Positions 27,668 to 40,282 of a DNA stretch of 64,000 nt are shown here, piece after piece. A program made the position numbers and the translations under genes. Position 1 is the stretch's first letter. Each line of letters begins with the position of its first letter. The stretch is from Impatiens glandulifera (Eukaryota > Streptophyta > Magnoliopsida > Ericales > Balsaminaceae): NCBI RefSeq assembly GCF_907164915.1, contig NC_061865.1, positions 50,441,363 to 50,505,362 on the forward strand, in the 5' to 3' direction. The notes beneath the pieces are model-generated. The model saw nothing but the letters and a program-made list of their open reading frames with translations. It did not search any database and was not told the origin of the DNA.

Positions 27668-29150
27668 GAATAAATAAAAATGGGAATTTTTAATAGCTGT
27701 TAAATCAAACTACATAAAATAAAATATCTATATATCTATATATAAATATATAATCAACATTTTTTAATAAACATGAATATTTTTTGTTCATGACAAAATA
27801 AAAACAAATAAACTCTCTAGAAGATTAGCAAACAAAACAAGTCAATCAAATTGAGTTTTGTGTGGTAAATATGTTTTATATCAGATTTAGTTGGTTAAGT
27901 TGACTGATTAATACCAAATTAAATAAAATAAATGAAATCACTATTCTTTTGTAATGTTTTAATGATATATTTAAATTAGTTTGAATGTATATAAAATTTT
28001 ATTTTAAATGTGAGCTGTTTGAGTAATTTAAAAATATATATATAATGAAATATTTTTGAAAATAAAAATAGATAAATAGTCAATTTTAAAAAACAATAAA
28101 ATTTATTTAAATGTTTTAGTTGAAAATTTAATTAATAAACAAAAATATAAAATAGAGAATTATTCAAATAATTCAGATCCCAATCATATTAGAATGGTAG
28201 GTTTTATATTTATAAGAATGGTGGCTGAATTGAAAGTAAACAGAAAATTCAACTAAAATTTAAACGATATGACCGTTAGCAATTCCATCCCCATCCTTGT
28301 ATGGAACCCACTAATTAATAATCTATTGAAAAATATTAATGTTAATTTTTTGTTGGGTGAATGAATTTTATTATCCAAAGCCTATCACATTATTTAAATT
28401 GTTAGTATGAAAAATTAAATTTGAGAATTTTGATCATTTGAATTTTGTTCTATGAGTATTAATAAATCAGAATATTTGAGGCTATTAATGTTATTTTAAA
28501 ATGTTAGTATTATTTTAAGAATTAAATTAGATTTATATTCATTACTATTGTTTTTAATTTTATAATTATAACTTGACTTATTATTTAATTGAATATATTA
28601 AGAACTTATTTAAAATAGATAGGTTTAATAACGTATATTTATAATCACTTATTACTGCATACTTACCTAAAATAGATTAACAATAATAAGTTAAAATATT
28701 AAGCTTATTTTAAAAGTAAAAAAAATTTAAAAAATTATTCAATTTTTTTTTGTAAAAAAATCATTTTATTTTTCAAAAGTTAATAAAAGTAGGAAAATCC
28801 ATCTACAACACACATGAATAAAAATATAAATAAAATAAATTTAATTAAAAAAAATAATAATATGTATTTAATATTTAAATTTTTAATAAATCACGAATAT
28901 TATATTAAAATAAAAAATAGAACACTCTAATTTCACATTTTATTCATTTCGATAAAATAATTTATCTTTTTTTTAGATAACGGTTAGAACAGTTTCATTA
29001 AAATCCCTAAAAGTGAGTGTGTCAGAAAGCAAATGTAGACAAAACCTAACTATGATTAAGAATGACAAATAAAAGACCCTAAAAAAACTGATTAGTAACA
29101 TTCATACATTCTAAAAAACAGAGATTAAAAACAGAAAATACTACATTCAA
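27668..29150. other. AT-rich spacer
   Basis: No gene, RNA or defined element is visible. It is simple AT-rich sequence with TA-rich microsatellite runs. Confidence 0.55.
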
Positions 29151-29159
29151 ACATAACCA

Positions 29160-29945
29160 TCCCAACTTGGCATTTTTGCATGTCATCTGTTTTCATTGAG
29201 ATGCCTTCTTCCTATTCCCCTTCCTCTAACGATGAAAGTAGATTGTATTGAAGAGGATGATGAGTATTGTTGTTTCTCATTTTGAATTCTCTCTTTGTAC
29301 GAGATCGTTTTGATTTGATAGAAAAAATTGTTTATAAGAATTTCAGGGCTTTTACCTTTGTTACTTCAACTTGAATTTCTGTGTTCTTGTCTTCTTTATC
29401 TCCGACTTCAGCTTCAGACTCCACATTGGTTTTAAAATCTTTTTTATCGGCTTTAGAATTCTTTATTTCAGCTTTGAAATTTTGGGTATCTTCCTCTTGA
29501 GTTTACTCAACAACAATTTGAGGTTCATCTTCATTTTCATCCTGATCCTTTGCATTATAAAAAATTTTCTTTTCCTCTTCACATTGATTCCCTTTACTTT
29601 CTTTCTTTCACTGTTTTCTTTTTTCCCATAATCCTTCTTACTTTCTTCTACAACAGTTTGATCTTTAAGTTTAGCCTCCTCTGTATCATTCTTTTTCTTT
29701 TTCTGGTTTTTGACTTTTCTGGTTTTTACTTTTCTTCTTTAGCTTTATCACATTTATTGTGCAGGAACGTGTTACAAAAAGTACACCTCTTTGGTTTTCA
29801 TTCATAAGAGATCTCCATGACATTGTGTTTTCCTTTCCTGTCAACAACTGTTATTTTTATTGGTAGAACAATCCTAGGATGCACTTCAATGCCAATTCTA
29901 GCAAATGACAAGTGCTCTCCTCCTTTAGTATTGAGTCTATATATA
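29160..29945 (-). pseudogene. Decayed LINE ORF1-like remnant (DUF4283 / zinc-knuckle type)
   Basis: Read on the minus strand, about 29925-29730 gives SFARIGIEVHPRIVLPIKI, then TVVDRKGK and an E(I)SYE stretch, a TGA where this family has Trp, and KPKRCTFCNTFLHNKC, a slightly degraded CCHC zinc knuckle. This is the order seen in the DUF4283 plus zf-CCHC_4 ORF1-like proteins of plant LINEs. It is followed by a Glu/Lys-rich tail broken by stops towards 29340. The Phe/Leu-rich plus-strand frames over the same stretch are antisense shadows. No reverse transcriptase part or poly-A tail was recognised, so this is a fragment. Confidence 0.55.
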
Positions 29946-30129
29946 AAATAACATATCTAATCATATATTTTTTCCGAATGAACCTCTCATCTCGTGACCT
30001 TACACTTTCACTTTGGTTAATCAAATATTTGATTAATATTTTTTAATATTTAGCATTGTGATCTCAAATTTTGATCAATCAAATATATGATTCATTTTTT
30101 AACCACTTTCAATTGATATCGGCCTATTA

Positions 30130-30730
30130 TTTTTCGACAAACCACATTTCAATCACACTTTGTTAAAGAGTTATACTTGTTTTGTTAGATTGCAAATTCG
30201 AAACATACATATAACATTTTTAATTTTATTTTTAATCGTTTTAAATTTATGGGCGGGTCAATCCAAAATTCGATTCAAGTATCCATTTACTCTCACATAT
30301 ATATCCAAATTAACCACAACTCTCGACCCGGCAATTCAGACACTTTAAAATTAAACATCATTATATAATTATATATATATATATATAATTATAAATATAT
30401 ATATATATATTTATATATATATATATATATTAGTTAGTTAAAAAGTTGAACATATAAAATGTATCGCGTTCATCAAATTTGGTGTTGAATTTAAAATATA
30501 AAGTTTTATTAGCCTAGTCGGTTAAATGTTTGTAGTTGTTTTTGTTAGGTTGTAAGTTCAAAATATACATATAACATTATTAATTTTATTTTTAACCGTT
30601 TTAAATTTATGGGCAGGTCAACCTACCATTCGACCCAAATATCCATTTAATATCACATATATATTCAAATTAACAACAACTATCGACCCGACAATCCAAA
30701 TAATTTAAAATTAAGCATCATTAAAAAAAA
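30130..30730 (-). repeat. Two inverted copies of the Helitron-like repeat
   Basis: Read in reverse, about 30350-30170 and 30715-30520 both contain the same phrases as the Helitron-like repeat at 4217-4730 (an atgatgcttaattttaaa-like start, cgggtcgagag, tgtgagagtaaatggata and the taaaacggttaaaaataaaattaaaaatgttatatg stretch). A TA microsatellite (30365-30430) separates them. No 3' hairpin or CTRR end is seen here. Confidence 0.6.
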
Positions 30731-30734
30731 TAAT

Positions 30735-31500
30735 GTAAGATATAAATGAGAGTAATTTAACTACGCAACCAATATAAAATCTTTATACACGTGCGACTAC
30801 AAGGCCATCAAACATTATTTACTTCAATTTTTTAAAAATAGATACATGTATATTAAAAATGAAAAAAATTGTTTAAACATAACAATAAAAAATGATATGA
30901 AAAGGAAAAATTAAAATTAATGCAATATATAAATGATAGTCGTTTAAATTTAACGAAAAAAATATAAAAACATGGGTGACTACAATGCCACCAAACATTA
31001 TCCAAGGATTTAAAACAACTCCCGAAATTGGAACCTTATTGGAATTAATTAAGATTTTAATTTTTTTTTTATTTCAAATCTCAGCATTTAAAATTTTTTA
31101 TTGTTAAAACGATGTTTTATCTTAACGGTTTCAAACCCGTTAACTTATTAATTACGTGACATTTATAAATAAATAAAAGTTTGTGTCAGTAATTTAATTA
31201 TCGAATTAAAAATTTTGACTATCAAATTTCATAGAATTAATAGTTAAATTAGTGATATAAATATTTTATTTATTTATAATATTACCGGAAATTATATAGT
31301 TTGAAAAGAAAATTTTTAATTATGAGAGTCTCAATTATGCTTCTAATAAATTGACTTAAATTGTTTGACTAGTAGACACAATATTATTATTATCATATAA
31401 TTTCAAAGTAATTAATCACTGGCGGTTATCCAAATCCGGTGCCCACCTAAAGGATTATGATCGGTCGGAGTGAACTGTGTGTATTAAAATGGTACACCAA
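30735..31500. other. AT-rich spacer upstream of the pyrophosphatase gene
   Basis: No gene is visible. The last 100-200 bases are less AT-rich and probably contain the pyrophosphatase promoter, although no clear TATA box could be assigned. Confidence 0.45.
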
Positions 31501-31794
31501 GAATGACAGCTCTGTTTCTAATATTCTATCCTATCAGAATCTTCCATTTCTCTACAGTAGTAATAGAAAAGACACTGTTTTTTCCATTGAAATAAGAAAA
31601 GAAAAAAACCCATAGAGCGGGAATTCTTCTCATATGAACGAGAACAAACCCTAATTTGGGTTCTACATCTCACTAAATCGTTGCTTACTGTACCCACTTC
31701 CTCTCTGAGATCAAACAGGTATGTATGTCTCTTCAACTTCAGTTTCATCCCTTGATCCATTCTTACTGTTTACTATTTTGCCAGTTTGGACAAC

Positions 31795-33201
31795 ATGGTT
31801 CCACCAATTGATACTCAAGAAAACACTTCATCAATTGATTCTCCAGAAAAAGTTTCATCATCAACTCTGATTCCAGAAAAAACAACAAATGCCCACAAAT
31901 CTATATTTCCCCATCAACCTCTAAACGAAAGGATACTTTCATCACTGTCTAGGAAATCTGTTGCTGCTCATCCCTGGCATGATCTTGAAATAGGTTTACA
32001 ATTTTGTTGTTTGAAGATGAGTTTTTTATACTATGGGTTTTCTTTGTTGAATCATATACTTGACCTTAAAATGCAGGACCTGGTGCTCCCATGATTTTCA
32101 ACTGTGTAAGTATATGCTTTTTGTAACATAACATTTGATCGAGTATTCATCACTTTTGAAATCCACCCTTAAACTGTTGGCTTTGATGTAATGATTACAG
32201 GTGGTAGAAATTAGTAGGGGCAGCAAGGTGAAATATGAACTTGACAAAAAAACTGGAATGATTAAGGTAAAATGAAAAAGAAGATTCGGTCATATTTGTT
32301 AATGATGTAATCACCATTCACCAAACCATTATAGCTGACTAAAACTAAATGCAGGTTGATCGTATATTATACTCATCTGTTGTTTACCCACATAATTACG
32401 GTTTCATACCTCGTACCCTTTGTGAGGATAATGATCCCATGGATGTGTTGGTGATTATGCAGGTAACCGCTTATTTTGCAGATCCTTTCTTTACAATGTC
32501 GTATTTTGTTAAGGTTATTTTTAAATCCACAGGAACCGGTTCTTCCTGGTTGCTTTGTCAGGGCCAAAGCTATAGGACTCATGCCAATGATTGATCAGGT
32601 ATGTTTTGGTAGATTGTTGGATATAGTGATAACTGATAAGTCATTTACATTTTACTTATTGGATGTAGGGTGAAAAAGATGATAAAATAATTGCTGTTTG
32701 TGCTGATGATCCTGAATATCGTCACTACAGTGATATCAAAGACCTGCCTCCACATAGGTTGGCTGAGATTCGTCGCTTCTTTGAGGAGTGTATCCTTCTA
32801 AAAGATATATATATAATTTTGTATTATTGTTCTAGACTAAAGGAAGGATTTACATATTGTTTCCTTAACAAGTATATAGACAAGAAAAATGAGAACAAGG
32901 AAGTAGCTGTTGATGACTTTCTGCCTGCATCGAAGGCGTTTGAAGCAATTCAGTACTCCATGTAAGCAATGAATTTGTCTTTTTTTCTCTTCTTTGAAGC
33001 CTTGTGGAAACGGGTGAAATAGAAGAAGTAATTGATGACATTAAACAAGGTCATTCATAGTCTGACATGTTTTGGTGAACTGGTTTAGATTATAATTTGA
33101 AGCATGAATTATGTGTGATGATGATTAAAAGATTGTATTGTCGTTCTAATTTGTAAAGGGATCTGTATGCTGACTACATTGTGGAGAGCTTGAGGCGCTA
33201 A
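31795..33201 (+). CDS. PPA: Soluble inorganic pyrophosphatase (family I)
   Basis: Eight coding exons: 31795-31993, 32077-32105, 32201-32266, 32355-32462, 32533-32598, 32669-32789, 32880-32961 and 33159-33201, all GT-AG, for 237 residues. The enzyme hydrolyses pyrophosphate to two phosphates with Mg2+, pulling biosynthetic reactions forward in the cytosol. Hallmarks are [17 protein letters not shown], the signature [10 protein letters not shown] with its metal-binding aspartates, [17 protein letters not shown], and the family C-terminal [19 protein letters not shown]. The Ser/Thr-rich N-terminal ~55 residues match the extended leader of plant soluble isoforms. An intron at 31719-31784 appears to interrupt the 5' leader just before the ATG, since gatcaaacag|gtatgt and tttgccag flank it. 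All catalytic segments are present and no lesion is seen. The paralogue number cannot be told. Confidence 0.96.
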
Positions 33202-34795
33202 TCAGACTGAAAGAAAGAAAGAAAGAAAGAAAGACAGACAGACAAACATGTCTTTGATGTTGATGGATTCTTCTTCTTATCCATTGTTATGTTATAAGCA
33301 TTTTTCTGTATGGATGGAATTGGTCACTACTCTTGGCCACTAGCTTTTATTATGATGATACATATATTGGCAACTGTTGGTTTACCAAATTCTATAGTGT
33401 GATGATTTGCATATTTTGAGTGATTTTCAAAGTGCTCAAATCTTATTTTAATTTTGTTTTTCAGTGTTAGAAGCTAACATGACTTACGTAACATTATTTC
33501 TACTTTATCTTAAAATATTCTAAGTGAGAATGCTATGTTTGGTCTTTCAATAACCATGTTTGTTACTTAAGTTTTCTTCATTTGGTTTATTGATTGGTCT
33601 TATTTTTGTAAATATAACTTCTTTTCTTTATTATTGTGTTCATGGATTTTGCTGAAAATTTAGCTCTTTTGCTGAAAATTTATTAATTCGATGAGTGGTG
33701 AAAAAGCGGTTAAAATTTCAAGTTTACTTTTAAAATCTTACGATTTTATGTATAGTTAACGAGTCTGATTTTACCTAAACACTTAAATAAGTTAAGTCTT
33801 ACCGATTAAAATTTTCGATAATAAGATTTTACGATTTAACACATTTATAAATAATTTCGATCTTACGATTTTATACTATTTTACATTAAAATAAATAAAT
33901 TTATATTTATAAATTAAGAAAAAAACTATTATTTATTCAAATAAATTAATTAATATAACATAAATATAATTTTTATTTATTTTTTAATTAATTTTATATA
34001 TAATTTTTTTAACTAGGTATAAAATAATTAATTATATATATAAATAATATTTTTTAAATTAATCTTTTATTATTTAAAGTAAACATACAATTTTTACCAT
34101 GTTCTGTTCGTGGTTGATATCTTATCCAAATTAAAACAAAGACTAATTATAGTAGTTATTTTAAGGCTTGGCTTAGACAACTAATCCTTTTGACCTAAAA
34201 GACAATAAGATTGGGCCTTAGAAAGCCCATAATCAATTACACAAATTTCACTATTTTTCACCCCTATTTCTTCTCTCCCTCAAAACCCTAAGCCCTAACC
34301 AGCTATCACTTATAAAACAGAGGGAGAGAGGGAGGATGAGTTGAATTTCCCTTTTACCATTTGTAAAGATATCTATTTTCTTTCTTCTTTCTCCATTGTA
34401 GGTGTAAAGCTTCAAGTTTTTATGATTTTTCTAACCCTATTCATTCTATATTTTTCTTGGAACATCTATTCTATATTATAAGCAGAGATAAATGATGAGG
34501 ATTACAAATCTGAATTATTATGTTGATTCTAACTGAATTAGCCTTCAAAGTTCTCTGATTTCTTTGCTTATACTTATTATTTAACAGACCCATCTTCTAT
34601 CTGTTTAGTATAATGGATCATGAATCAATCTTTAAGTTCTATATTTTTTTTTATGATTTTATCTCTCTTTTTCTTAGATTTATTTTTTATTTACAATTTT
34701 TATGAAATGAAGATCAAAGTTGACGAGTTGAAACAAGTAAAAATAAGGTTTTTTTTGGTATCCTTGTTTATTTTGATGTGAGATTACCTAATTAC
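33202..34795. other. Pyrophosphatase 3' flank and spacer up to the Mutator element
   Basis: It starts with a short gaaa/gaca microsatellite (33208-33245) in the pyrophosphatase 3' untranslated region. About 34240-34480 is less AT-rich with an agggagagaggga tract and may be a lost gene's leader, but no open frame follows. Otherwise nothing is seen. Confidence 0.45.
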
Positions 34796-34804
34796 ATTTT
34801 TATG
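34796..34804. repeat. Left 9-bp target-site duplication of the MULE
   Basis: The sequence atttttatg is identical to 43215-43223, immediately outside the terminal inverted repeats. Confidence 0.92.
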
Positions 34805-34957
34805 GGGAAATTGGACGAAATGACCCTACAAATAAGGGAAATTGCCTCCGTGGTCACCAGATAATTGAAATTGATCTGGTGACCACTTAATTTTTTTTGG
34901 ACGAAATTACCCTTTTCGCGTAATGCGAAGGGACTTCGCGTTTCGCGAAGTGAGACG
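34805..34957 (+). repeat. Left terminal inverted repeat of the MULE
   Basis: About 150 bases match the reverse complement of 43063-43214 with moderate divergence and small indels in the middle. The inner part contains the palindromic motif ttcgcgtaatgcgaaggg followed by ttcgcgtttcgcgaag, related to the internal 19-bp arrays. Confidence 0.9.
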
Positions 34958-35103
34958 CTGTGAAAAGTCCAGAATACCCTTACTATATAATAAAATCCGG
35001 CCATCTTTTTTTCATTTCTTTTCTTCCCTTCTCTTTCTTCCCTTCCGCTTTTCTCCTCCTTCTCTCTAATCTCGCCGGCGACGGAGTTCAACGGCGGCAC
35101 TCA

Positions 35104-37923
35104 ATGAGCTCCACGACGAGCACAAGCACTGTAACAATTGGTAAGTTTATGTATTTCAAGTTTATTGTTGTTCATTTATGCATTTTCGAATCACCGTGTT
35201 GTTTAGGGTTTCATCTGATGATACTTCCCGTTTCGCTAAGTACTTCCCGTTTCGCTAAGTACTTCTCGTTTCGCTAAGTACTTCTCGTTTCGCTAAGTAC
35301 TTCCCGTTTCGTTAAGTACTTCCCGTTTCGCGAAGGTTTCCATTTCACAGTATTAATTATCCCGTTTCCAATTTTTCTTGCAGCCGAAGTTTTCGTTTTC
35401 TATAATGGAGAGTGGAAAGTTGATGCTAATGGAATATGGTTTTTTGATGCCTCTTCAATCAAAACATTGGATTTACCCCAAAGTACTCGTTATGCTGAAT
35501 TAATTGATAAACTCCATGAAAGACTTCAAGTGCAGAAATCTACGTATGATTTAGTGCTGCAAGTGAAGTATGATATTCCGAATATCACAAATCCTAAACC
35601 CGTTTTTATTGAAGATGATGAGGATCTGAACATATATTTATCACGCTTGATTTTGGGTCGAACTGTGTCACCATTGTGTGTGTCTGTAGTAGAGAAGTCA
35701 CAATTTACTAAAGAAAAGATACCACTACTTACCTACCCAACTCAAGAAAGTATTCTCCCACAATTTACTCAGAAAATTGTACCAGAAGCTTTACCCTCGG
35801 AGGTCTTTGTTGAAAGTAATGAAGCCGGAGATAACTCTTTGCCTCACATCCCACTTACTCAGGACTTGCATGCATCGATACCTACACCACATAGTGCGAG
35901 AAGAGCATCAACGGGTACACCTACTAGTGCAAGAAGATCATCATTGGGTACACCATGTAGTGCAAGAAGATCATCATTTGGTACACCATCGACAGACATA
36001 TCACCGACAGACATATCACCGACAGACCCCTCATTTGCGTTGGCGTTAACTACTGAAACTGTATTGGAAGTCGGTGCCTTGTTTGAAAATAAAAAAGAAC
36101 TACAACTGATGCTATATAAATATGCGATGGCTAATCATTTTGAATTCAAGGTGGAGAAGTCAAGAAAACATCTTTGGTATGTGAAATGTTTGGATGAGAA
36201 ATGCAAGTGGAGATTGCGTGCCGTGAAAGGTAAATTATCTGAGATGTTTGAGATCCGGAAATTCGACCAACAACACTCATGCTCAGTTCTATCGAGGCTA
36301 GAGAAAAAAATGCAAACACCAGCATGGGTTATTGGGCAGTGCGTGAAGAGTAAGTATATGGACCATCACCATAATCACTTGCCTAAGAAAATAATTGAAG
36401 ACATGCAGACAACTTATGGGGTAAATTTGACTTATAATAAGGCTTGGAGGGCTAGGGAAATGGCATTAGTGGCGGTGCGAGGAACGGTTGAGGATTCATA
36501 TGAAAAATTACCCTCATACCTATACATGTTGGAGAAGCATAATCCTGGTACCATAACAGACATCCAAACAGACGAGGTCGGGCACTTCAAGTATATGTTC
36601 ATGTCCCTAGGCCTCTCTATTAGGGGTTTCAAAGCATTTTGTCGTCCCGTATTGTGTGTTGATGCCAGTTTTCTTAAGCACAAGGTGGGAGGTCAACTAT
36701 TGGTGGCTATTGCATTAGATGCTAATGAACAATTATATCCTGTCGCATTCGGAGTTGTTGATTCAGAGAATAATAACTCTTGGACTTATTTTATGCAAAA
36801 ATTGAGAGAAGCAATTGGATTAGTTGATGATCTCGTCTTCGTATCCGATAGACACCCAAGCATCGCCAATGCCTTATGTGCTGTTTTTCCAGAAGCATAC
36901 CACGGTGCGTGCACATATCACATAAAGATGAATATCAACGCGAAATTCAAAACTGATAATTGTCATATGGAGTTTGATATGGCTTCTCGTGCGTACACCG
37001 TCCACGAATTCAATCGTTTTTTTGACAAGATAAGGGTTAAAGATAATAGGATTGCTGCCTATTTGGAAGAAATTGGATTTCAAAAATGGAGTAGAGCATT
37101 TTTCCCCGGTAAGCGATACAATCAACTAACAAGCAATTATGCTGAGAGTTTTAATAGTCAGAGCAGGGAAGCCAGAAAGTACCCCATTTCCTCAATGGCC
37201 GAGTATTTAAGATTGACAATACAAGGTTGGTTTAATGAGAGAAGAGAAAGAGCGTCCAACCACCGAGAAGTGTTATCTCCAACATATGAAAAGTGGTTAC
37301 GTGAGGGATTCGAGAAGGCTAGATTCTATACAGTATCATCGCTTAACCGATTCGAGTTTTATGTGCATGACAATGAGTCTCATTTTAAAGTCAATTTGAA
37401 AGACATGAACTGCACTTGTAGGGTATTTGAAGTTTCTGGTCTTCCTTGTACTCATGCATTGGCTGCTGCCCGTCACCGCAATTTGGTTTGTTATGACTTT
37501 TGTTCAAGGTATTATTCAGCTCACATGTTCAATCTATTTAACCAATTGTTTAATCGTTTTATTTTCCATTCTTACAGATATTACACAACTGAATCTTGGA
37601 TGAATGCATATGCGGAGACATGTTACCCTGCTGGTGATGAAGACGATTGGGATATTCCCGAAATGATCAAGGAACGCGTATGTCTAAAACCACCTGTCAA
37701 GGTTAAGAAAGGGCGCCCACAAACAAAGCGTAGGTCATCTCAAGGTGAGGTACGTAAGGCTCCGAGACGATGCAGCTCATGTGGTGGACTAGGACATAAT
37801 AGGGCCACATGCAAAGCAGTCATGCCTGCTCCATCTACTGCAAAAGCATCATCATCTAAGCATCATGACTCTTCTTCTCAACATCACGAGCCATCATCTC
37901 AACAATATGAGCCTTTAGATTGA
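35104..37923 (+). CDS. MURA-like MULE transposase
   Basis: Exon 1 is 35104-35140; the main exon runs from 35384 to 37923 (858 residues). An inner 69-base segment, 37509-37577, has GT...AG ends and would leave 835 residues if removed. Parts in order are an N-terminal domain (from AEVFVFYNGEWK), a Ser/Pro-rich linker with short repeats (SARRSS.GTP), a MuDR N-terminal zinc-binding region (WYVKCLDEKCKWRLRA...QHSC), the MULE transposase domain with catalytic-type Asp in LCVDASFL and FVSDRHPSI and the HGACTYHI motif, a SWIM zinc finger (CTCRVFEVSGLPCTHA), and a C-terminal CCHC knuckle (CSSCGGLGHNRATC). It would bind the terminal inverted repeats and catalyse excision and insertion. The frame is fully open, so the element may be autonomous. 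The 19-bp repeat array in intron 1 is unusual. Confidence 0.92.
35222..35336 (+). repeat. 19-bp repeat array in transposase intron 1
   Basis: Six units of taagtacttcccgtttcgc (with cttctcg variants) run head-to-tail inside the intron 35141-35383. They are relatives of the aagtacttaacgaagcg units elsewhere in the element. Confidence 0.9.
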
Positions 37924-37970
37924 TTGGGATAAGTTGTATAAGTGTTTTGGATAAGTTGTATTATGTACTC

Positions 37971-38078
37971 GGATAAGTTGTACTCGGATAAGTTGTACTC
38001 GGATAAGTTGTACTCGGATAAGTTGTACTCGGATAAGTTGTAATCGGATAAGTTGTAATCGGATAAGTTGTAATCTGT
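37971..38078 (+). repeat. 15-bp minisatellite in the transposase 3' region
   Basis: Seven units of ggataagttgtactc (the last ones ending aatc) at regular 15-base spacing, with two looser copies just upstream (from 37926 and 37949). The array starts right after the stop codon, so it would lie in the 3' untranslated region. Confidence 0.92.
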
Positions 38079-38106
38079 ATGTTGTATCTAGTTTATCTGT
38101 GTACTG

Positions 38107-38150
38107 AAGGAGTACTTAACGAAGCGTTAAGCGCTTCGTTAAGTAAAACT
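38107..38150. repeat. Short 19-bp-type palindromic repeat between the two MULE genes
   Basis: It reads gtacttaacgaagcgttaag followed by the inverted partner cgcttcgttaagta. It lies between the convergent 3' ends of the transposase and Ulp1-like genes. Confidence 0.85.
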
Positions 38151-39630
38151 TGGTTTCAGTGAGTTTAAGTTAGTTACTTGGTACATTGATTTATATGTTC
38201 AATTCTTTGGTATGTAAATATCAGACTACCAACCAACCAGACTACATTAAAACTACAAATATTTTAATAACTTATGTTGAAGTTCTACCCAAAAAGTAAT
38301 ACAAGTTCAGAATACATAAGCACAAGTCAAGTTCTATCCAAAAATCAATAAACGATTACAATACAAACTAAGGTTCTGCAATTTGATGAAATAACCGGAC
38401 CGCCATCTTTTGTCGAAAAAACTCCATTTCATTGGAAGTCACCTTCTCTACACCTAAACCAGCAGTCAAGTATTCCATGTGCATAAGCATAAATACACCA
38501 CAATCCCCACTTTCTGCTGCTCTAGGGACTTCCCCATTTTTGGCGACTGCATTTTTGACTGGGTGTGGCAATCTTTTATATGTCAGTTTCTGGAAATTGA
38601 AATTAGGATACCGTCGTAGCTCAGCATCACTGGCTCCCATTGCATATATTCGTGGAAACATCTCACACAAAGGTCTCATGTATGGATCGAGATTCCTATA
38701 AATACTCGAGTCGCAGTCATAAACGTCAATGTGATTATCTTGTACACGAACGACGCACAGTACCCAATGCTTGTTGCCAATGTTCAAAGGCACGTAAATA
38801 TCGTCTACTAGTGGCCATTCTGGCATATGTCTATGAGGCGCTCCCCAGAAGTACTAAGAAAATACGTCTGCTATTGGAAATTTTTCAGGATCTTTTTTAT
38901 AGTTCGGGTACTCTCGCCTCATCATATCTGTTAATAAGCAATCCCCTATTGATACTTTACAATGTTTATATGTCTTGGAATATTGCTCAATCCTTTTGCG
39001 CAACAAGTGGCAGACTGCGTCGATTTCCTACAAAATGGGGGAAAAGGCAGCATATATCAAAAACCTTATTCATAAGTTAAAGAATTAATATGAAATGCAA
39101 GACTTACAGGATCTTTAAGCCATGTGCACTTTGTTAGAACTCTAACAAACAACTTCTTTCGTGCTTCGCAAGTAAACACAGTCTTTGTCTCATCATTGGT
39201 AGCTTCATCTTTCAACCAATTCTGTAATTGAAGCAACAACTCATCATCAAATTTTTGAAGGGGATTGATAGTTAATGGATCATTCGTCTTTGGCTGTTTT
39301 GACAAAGAAGGGTTGGTGTAGTCTTCATCTTTCTTCTGCTTCCTCACTCTTTTTTTTGGGAACTACTCCTTTAGGTGGAGTGTTGTATAATTGGAAATCA
39401 TCATCATCGTTCTCATCATTCCCATCCCTCGAATCCTTCCCATCCTTCCCATCGTTCTCATCCTTCCCATCCGTGGAATCCTTCTCAACCTTGACTTTCT
39501 TCTCAACCTTCCCAACCTTGAGTTTAACCTTCCCAACCTTGGCTTTCTTCTCATCCTTCTCAACCTTCTCAACCTTGACCTTATCCTTCTTTTTCTCAAT
39601 TATTTCTTGCATCATATCGGAGAGCAACAT

Positions 39631-39868
39631 CTCCCCACCATCCACCTTCACATCAGTCTGAATCTCCCCACCATCCACCTTCAAATTAGTCTGAATCTCC
39701 CCAACATCCACCTTTACATCATTCTCAATCTCCCCACCATCCACCTTTACATCATTCTCAATCTCACCACCATCCACCTTCACATCAGTCTCAATCTCCC
39801 CACCATCCACCTTCACATCAGTCTCAATCTCCCCACCATCCACCTTCACATTATTCTCAGTCTCGTCC
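39631..39868 (-). repeat. 33-bp coding minisatellite
   Basis: About seven in-frame units, in plus sense tctccccaccatccaccttc plus 13 more bases, encode an 11-residue acidic repeat in exon 4 of the Ulp1-like gene. Units differ by single substitutions, mostly at Thr/Asn and Val/Leu positions. Confidence 0.9.
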
Positions 39869-39904
39869 ACCTTCACCACACTATCCTCCGCCTTCCTATC
39901 CTGC

Positions 39905-40250
39905 AAAAATAGAATAACAGTGTGGTCAACGTTTACTTCCCGAAACATTAGACTTCGCTAATCAAAACTTACCTCAGTTTTATCCTCCACCTTCACACTC
40001 TCCTCCTCCACCTTCCCATCCTTCATCTCCATCTCATTCGTCATCATCTCCTCCACCTTCCCATCCTGCAAAAAGAAAACAACAGTGTGGTCAGCGTTTA
40101 CTTCCCGAAACAACATTTGACTTCACTAAGTAAAACTTACCTCAGTTATATCCTCCACCTTCTCACTCTCCTCCTCCACCTTCCCATCTTTCATCTCCAT
40201 GTCATTCGTCTTCATCTCCTCCACATTCCCTTCCTGCAAAAATAAAACAA
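39905..40250 (-). repeat. Tandemly duplicated exon-intron unit
   Basis: Exons 40141-40233 and 39973-40065 are both 93 bp. Their donors (gtaagttttact / gtaagttttgat) and intron bodies (phrase acaacagtgtggtcagcgtttacttcccgaaac) are also shared. The duplication therefore covers exon plus intron (about 168 bp), and a third intron copy is recognisable upstream. Confidence 0.9.
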
Positions 40251-40282
40251 CAGTGTGGTCAGGTAAGAACAACAAAAGATAA

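Noticed and set aside
29371..29807. Two plus-strand Phe/Leu-rich open frames that look like membrane proteins
   Set aside because: They are antisense to a Glu/Lys-rich LINE ORF1-like relic; hydrophobic composition is expected on the opposite strand of such sequence.
31518..31760. 80-residue minus-strand open frame
   Set aside because: Antisense to the 5' leader and leader intron of the pyrophosphatase gene.
39391..39912. Plus-strand 173-residue Ile/Leu/Pro-rich open frame with a repeated LPTIHLHISLN motif
   Set aside because: It is the antisense of the acidic 33-bp minisatellite exon of the Ulp1-like gene; its periodicity is fully explained by that repeat.
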